Positions 4,048-7,792 of a stretch of 7,792 nucleotides of DNA are shown here, in pieces. Both the position numbers and the translations under genes were made by a program. Within the stretch, counting starts at the first letter, position 1. Each line of letters opens with the position of its first letter. This stretch comes from JABIBU01 sp964464685. Its GTDB lineage: Bacteria; Patescibacteriota; Patescibacteriia; Magasanikbacterales; UBA922. The notes under the pieces are model-generated. The model saw only the letters and a list, made by a program, of their open reading frames with translations. It did no database searches and was not told where the DNA came from. The stretch lies in NCBI GenBank assembly GCA_964464685.1, contig CAYXGV010000045.1, positions 1-7,792 on the forward strand, written 5' to 3'.

Positions 4048-5529
4048 ATGCCCAGATTATTTAGAAGAGTATTATTTTTAATTTTATTTTTGATTTGTTT
4101 AACTTTTTTTGTCCCTACAAATGTTCGGGCGGCATCAAAAGATCAACGTTGTTGGCAAAAAAATGCTTGCGAATCAGATAGCGGTTTTTTTTACGGCCCT
4201 AATGCCGAAACCATAAAAGCTTGTAAAATGGAAAAAGATGCTGCGGGAGTAACTATCGGTTTTTGTACTGCTACAGGATCGGCTGAGACCAATGTCGGTT
4301 TTGGTGGAGCTGGAAAAGGTGAGAGGAGTTTTGAAAATATTGGTAAATTTATTCAGTGGATTTATCGTTATGGTATTATGTCTGCCGGTTTGTTAACCAT
4401 GTTTATGTTGGTCCTGTCAGGGTTGCAGTGGGCCACTTCTGCCGGTAGCCCAGAGAGAATTACTGCGGCAAAAAAGCGAATTGGGGGAGCGCTGATGGGG
4501 TTGTTTGTTGCTCTTCTTTCTTATACTGTTTTAAATACGGTTAATCCGTTTTTAGTTAATTTACGTTTGCCACAGGTTTGGAAATTAAATGCCATTGGTA
4601 TAGTTCCACCTTATTGTGATGAGGTAGTTGGCAAAAAGTTAGCAGCCACCAAAGGAGGAAAATTCATTACTGAACCAAAGGAAGCCGTTTGTGGAAAGGA
4701 ATATTATGTTGAGGGTGGCAATGAGGAATTAACCTGCCAGGGTAATTATTGCAGTGGTAAAAATGCCTGCGTGCCGTTTGGTGTTGGTGCGGATGGTAGA
4801 AAAACCAATCCTTTCTGTAGTGATAAATATCTCACTATACAGTATATTCCTGATAATTCTGTCAAAACATTTGTTAGCGATAAAATTGGTTTATTTGGTA
4901 AGGTGGTATCTGGGGCCGAATCATTTGTAAACTATCGGCTAGAGGAATCGGACTGGTTAGATTTAAGTGATGGTACTGCTAATAAATTAGTTTTACTATG
5001 TTTAAAAGACACTGAGGCTTATGTTGATAAGTATATTGATTTTTCGTCGGCTACAATGCCTAGTCTTGTGGTAAAAAAAGATTTTAATAACTCAGACCTT
5101 CTTTATTATGAATATTTAGTTAGTTATCATTCTCTTTCTTTGCAGCAAGCCATTGCTGGTGAATATAGATGTAATGTAGTAGGAGCAACGGCTTGGGGTT
5201 TTTATATTAAAAACGAATTTGATATAGATATGAAGTGTGATAAAGATTTAAATGCTTTTTTATATCCAATAGGTGCCGATACCAATTCATTGGACGCTTC
5301 TCCGTATGGACTTAAGATTGGTGATACGGGAGGTTTTCAACCCTTTTTATTCAAAGATTTTAAAAATAAATATCATTTTTATCAAATAATTGTGACTAAA
5401 GAAATGTTGGAAAAAATAGCAGATGATCCAGCATCCAATCCAACCCCCGGTTGGGCCGCAAGGGGGACAAAAGAAAATTTTTGGTTGAAGGATTCTTATG
5501 CTAGAACGAAAGATGAATTGGGTTTATAA
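4048..5529 (+). CDS. Large cysteine-rich exported protein with a VirB2/TrbC-like pilin hairpin
   Basis: This 493-residue protein starts with a signal peptide (RLFRR, hydrophobic 8-23, possible cleavage near VRAA at 26-29). A short cysteine-containing segment follows. Two helices, about 109-128 (GIMSAGLLTMFMLVLSGLQW) and 146-166, are joined by the basic loop SPERITAAKKR. This pattern and the ending LNTVNPFLV resemble type IV secretion pilins (VirB2/TrbC, T4SS_pilin). By the positive-inside rule the loop is cytoplasmic, so the N-terminal segment and the roughly 325-residue C-terminal part face outward. The predicted mature chain has 13 cysteines, clustered before the helices and at about 190-260. 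Ordinary VirB2 pilins have about 100 residues, so most of this protein is unexplained; I recognise nothing in residues 185-493. It may be a pilus or DNA-uptake component or a surface protein. The DsbA-like neighbour suggests disulfide bonds. No Shine-Dalgarno precedes the ATG. Confidence 0.72.
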   Translation: MPRLFRRVLFLILFLICLTFFVPTNVRAASKDQRCWQKNACESDSGFFYGPNAETIKACKMEKDAAGVTIGFCTATGSAETNVGFGGAGKGERSFENIGKFIQWIYRYGIMSAGLLTMFMLVLSGLQWATSAGSPERITAAKKRIGGALMGLFVALLSYTVLNTVNPFLVNLRLPQVWKLNAIGIVPPYCDEVVGKKLAATKGGKFITEPKEAVCGKEYYVEGGNEELTCQGNYCSGKNACVPFGVGADGRKTNPFCSDKYLTIQYIPDNSVKTFVSDKIGLFGKVVSGAESFVNYRLEESDWLDLSDGTANKLVLLCLKDTEAYVDKYIDFSSATMPSLVVKKDFNNSDLLYYEYLVSYHSLSLQQAIAGEYRCNVVGATAWGFYIKNEFDIDMKCDKDLNAFLYPIGADTNSLDASPYGLKIGDTGGFQPFLFKDFKNKYHFYQIIVTKEMLEKIADDPASNPTPGWAARGTKENFWLKDSYARTKDELGL

Positions 5530-5615
5530 TAAAATATTTCTATATTAAGAATCAAAATTACTAATACCTTAACACACGCTGTATCATGTAAAATGCATAG
5601 CAAGAAATTTAAAAT

Positions 5616-7792
5616 ATGAATAGTAATTCAATAATTGTCAAAAATGCTCGAGTGCATAATCTAAAAAATGTTTCACTCGAGATACCAAAAAATAAATTAA
5701 CCGTCATCACAGGGCTTTCCGGATCGGGAAAGTCCTCTTTGGCTTTTGATACTATTTATGCTGAAGGTCAAAGGCGTTATGCTGAGAGTTTGTCGGCCTA
5801 TGCCCGTCGATTTATGGAGTTGCAAGATCGGCCCGATGTGGATGAAATTTCCGGGCTTTCGCCAACAATCGCCATTGACCAAAAGACGGTTTCGCAAAAT
5901 CCTCGGTCAACCGTTGGTACCATTACGGAAATTTATGATCATTTGCGTTTATTGTTTGCTCGGATTGGCGTACAACATTGTCCAGATTGTGGTTTGCCAG
6001 TCAAGAATTATACCTTGGGAGAAATTACTGAAGAAGTTAGAAAATTGGGGCGGGGTAGTAGTGAGCTTTTGGTTTTGTCTCCGGTTGTCAAAGCTGATAA
6101 TATAAAACACAAAGATTTATTAAATCACTTGGAACAGACAGGTTATGAAATGGTTAGGTTAAATGGTTTTGTAATGAAGATGTTGGAATTTAGTAAATAC
6201 AAAATTGATCCAGAAAAAAAGTATTCAGTTGATATTTTAATTGGTAAAATAGTTGATATAAAAAAACAAGACATTAATTCTTTGGTTGATAAAGCCATAG
6301 ATTTATCCAATGGCGAAATAATTTTGGTGGATGAAAACAGCGGTGAAGAATATAATTTTTCAGTTTCTTCGCTTTGTAGTAAATGCGGCAAAAAGTTTGA
6401 ACCAGTTGAAGCTAGGAGTTTTAGTTTTAACAGTCCTTATGGTGCTTGCCCCCGCTGTACTGGTCTTGGTATTACTTTGGAAGTTGATCCCGAACTCACA
6501 ATTCCCAATCCTCGTTTGACTTTGGCCGAAGGGGCAATTCAGCCCTGGACCAGAATAGTTGGTAATCAAAATTTTTATCATAATTTACTTACCGAAGTGG
6601 CTAAATTTCACGGTTTTTCTATGAATAAACAGGTAAAAGATTTACCAGCCAAAGTAATGGATCTTATTTTTTATGGTACTGATGGCCAAAGTTATGAAGT
6701 AAATAATAAAAAAGTACATTTTGAGGGTGTTATTCCAAACTTGACTCAACGACATGCTGAGACAGATTCGGAATACATTAGAAAAGAAATTGAACAATAT
6801 ATGCATGAAAAAGTTTGTTCGGTTTGTCATGGTCGTCGTCTCAAAACTGAATCTTTAAATATAAAAATTGGTGATTATTCAGTTGCTGATTTAGTTGAAA
6901 TGAGTGTGGAAGAATCAAGTATATTTTTTGGTCAGTTGAGTAATGAAAAATGTAAGTTGCCAATTGTTTTTTCTAAAAATGAATTAACTATTGCCCGGCC
7001 TATAATAAAAGAAATTAATAAACGTTTGGCCGATTTAATGAGGGTTGGTTTGTATTATCTTTCACTTGATAGGTCAGTCAACACTTTGTCTGGTGGTGAA
7101 GCACAACGAGTGCGTCTTTCCACCCAACTGTCCACTGGATTGACCGGGGTTATTTATATTTTAGATGAACCATCAATTGGTTTGCATCCGAGAGACAATG
7201 ACAAACTTATAAATACTTTAAAAACTTTACGTGATCAAGGTAATACTGTAATTGTGGTAGAGCATGATAAAGCTATGATAGAGTCAGCTGATTATGTGGT
7301 AGATGTTGGTCCGGGAGCGGGGGAATATGGTGGGGAAATAATGGCGGTTGGTACACCAATGCAAATAAAGAAAAATGAAAAATCTTTAACCGGACGATAT
7401 TTAACGGGTAAAGAAAAAATTTCAATTCCCAAAAAATTAAATAAAGGTAATAACAAAAAAATTACTATCATCGGCGCCAAGGCTTTTAATTTAAAAAATA
7501 TCGATGTGGATATTCCTCTCGGTAGACTTGTTTGTATAACGGGTGTTTCTGGGTCTGGTAAGTCAACCTTGATTGATGGAATTTTGGGCCGTGCTTTATC
7601 CAAGCATTTTTATCGTGCTAAAGCAGAGCCAGCCGAACATAAAAAAATAAAAGGCTTGTCTAATATAGATAAGGTTATTGCCATAGACCAGACTCCCATT
7701 GGTCGTACACCACGATCAAATCCAGCAACTTACACAGGGGTTTTTAGTGCAATTCGTGATTTGTTTACTGCTGTTCCAGAAGCTAGAATGCG
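5616..7792 (+). CDS. uvrA: UvrABC excinuclease subunit A, C-terminus beyond the window
   Basis: UvrA is the damage-sensing ATPase of nucleotide excision repair; as a dimer it loads UvrB onto lesions. My translation from ATG 5616 stays open to the window end, about 725 codons of a protein usually near 940. Seen: first Walker A GLSGSGKSS (G33-S41), YAEGQRRYAESLSAYARRF, CPDC (C122/C125), the zinc module C254-x2-C257-x20-C278-x2-C281, CSVCHGRRL (C401/C404), signature LSGGEAQR (491-498), Walker B YILDEPSIGLHPRD (D517/E518), EHD, the second Walker A GVSGSGKST (643-651) and IDQTPIGRTPRSNPATYTGVF. The missing part holds the last zinc module and the second signature and Walker B. No frameshift is seen. 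The leader has only a weak AAGAAA before the ATG, and no clear LexA-type site. It starts 86 bp after the pilin-like gene. Confidence 0.96.
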   Translation, partial: MNSNSIIVKNARVHNLKNVSLEIPKNKLTVITGLSGSGKSSLAFDTIYAEGQRRYAESLSAYARRFMELQDRPDVDEISGLSPTIAIDQKTVSQNPRSTVGTITEIYDHLRLLFARIGVQHCPDCGLPVKNYTLGEITEEVRKLGRGSSELLVLSPVVKADNIKHKDLLNHLEQTGYEMVRLNGFVMKMLEFSKYKIDPEKKYSVDILIGKIVDIKKQDINSLVDKAIDLSNGEIILVDENSGEEYNFSVSSLCSKCGKKFEPVEARSFSFNSPYGACPRCTGLGITLEVDPELTIPNPRLTLAEGAIQPWTRIVGNQNFYHNLLTEVAKFHGFSMNKQVKDLPAKVMDLIFYGTDGQSYEVNNKKVHFEGVIPNLTQRHAETDSEYIRKEIEQYMHEKVCSVCHGRRLKTESLNIKIGDYSVADLVEMSVEESSIFFGQLSNEKCKLPIVFSKNELTIARPIIKEINKRLADLMRVGLYYLSLDRSVNTLSGGEAQRVRLSTQLSTGLTGVIYILDEPSIGLHPRDNDKLINTLKTLRDQGNTVIVVEHDKAMIESADYVVDVGPGAGEYGGEIMAVGTPMQIKKNEKSLTGRYLTGKEKISIPKKLNKGNNKKITIIGAKAFNLKNIDVDIPLGRLVCITGVSGSGKSTLIDGILGRALSKHFYRAKAEPAEHKKIKGLSNIDKVIAIDQTPIGRTPRSNPATYTGVFSAIRDLFTAVPEARM

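Noticed and set aside
5578..5601. LexA-like dyad (GCTGT ... ATAGC) upstream of uvrA
   Set aside because: Only the outer bases are symmetrical and the core does not match E. coli or Gram-positive SOS box consensus, so SOS control is not supported.
5746..7603. Several reading frames on both strands within the uvrA region
   Set aside because: All overlap one continuous frame from 5616 that shows the full ordered UvrA motif set.
1432..7792. Recoded UGA (genetic code 25 or 4) as in some candidate phyla
   Set aside because: All recognised proteins read through without in-frame TGA and end in TAA or TAG, so the standard bacterial code is sufficient here.

Overview
The window looks like a piece of an AT-rich, small-genome bacterium, most likely of the Candidate Phyla Radiation (Patescibacteria, Parcubacteria-like). 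This is inferred from four things: short palindromic elements sitting in frame inside conserved proteins and also between genes; a VirB2/TrbC-type two-helix pilin protein of a kind I associate with these lineages; mostly absent Shine-Dalgarno sequences; and very AT-rich coding sequence. The standard bacterial code fits: no gene needs UGA read as an amino acid. No 16S rRNA or marker phylogeny is available here, so the assignment is a judgement.

Layout. 1-708 is the C-terminal part of S-adenosylhomocysteine hydrolase (ahcY), carrying a roughly 10-residue in-frame insertion encoded by a palindrome. 709-984 has no gene but is dense in dyad symmetry: a 28-bp perfect palindrome, a bidirectional intrinsic terminator, a 60-nt imperfect hairpin and a further strong stem-loop. 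985-1260 on the minus strand is a small unknown protein in a GC-richer island with a perfect AGGAGG ribosome binding site and its own promoter. 1432-2166 is an AlkD-type DNA alkylation repair glycosylase. A 7-bp tandem repeat array (2193-2262) separates it from an RsuA/RluB-family pseudouridine synthase (2295-3050), which carries another palindrome-encoded insertion. Between that gene and the next lie a 17-nt tandem duplication, an 11-bp-stem palindrome and a consensus promoter. 3192-3950 is a membrane-anchored DsbA-like thiol oxidoreductase, and 4048-5529 is a large, cysteine-rich, signal-peptide-bearing pilin-like membrane protein. 5616 to the window end is the first ~725 codons of uvrA, cut only by the window edge.

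How they fit together. The genes are mostly unrelated housekeeping and repair functions on the plus strand, each with its own leader, rather than one operon. The exception may be the DsbA-like protein and the pilin-like protein, 97 bp apart: the second has 13 cysteines in its predicted mature chain, mostly in segments predicted to lie outside the membrane, and would be a natural substrate for the first. alkD and uvrA both act on damaged DNA (base excision and nucleotide excision) but are not adjacent. The least ordinary features are the palindromic insertions inside otherwise conserved enzymes, the heptamer array, and the structured GC-rich island at about 869-1290.
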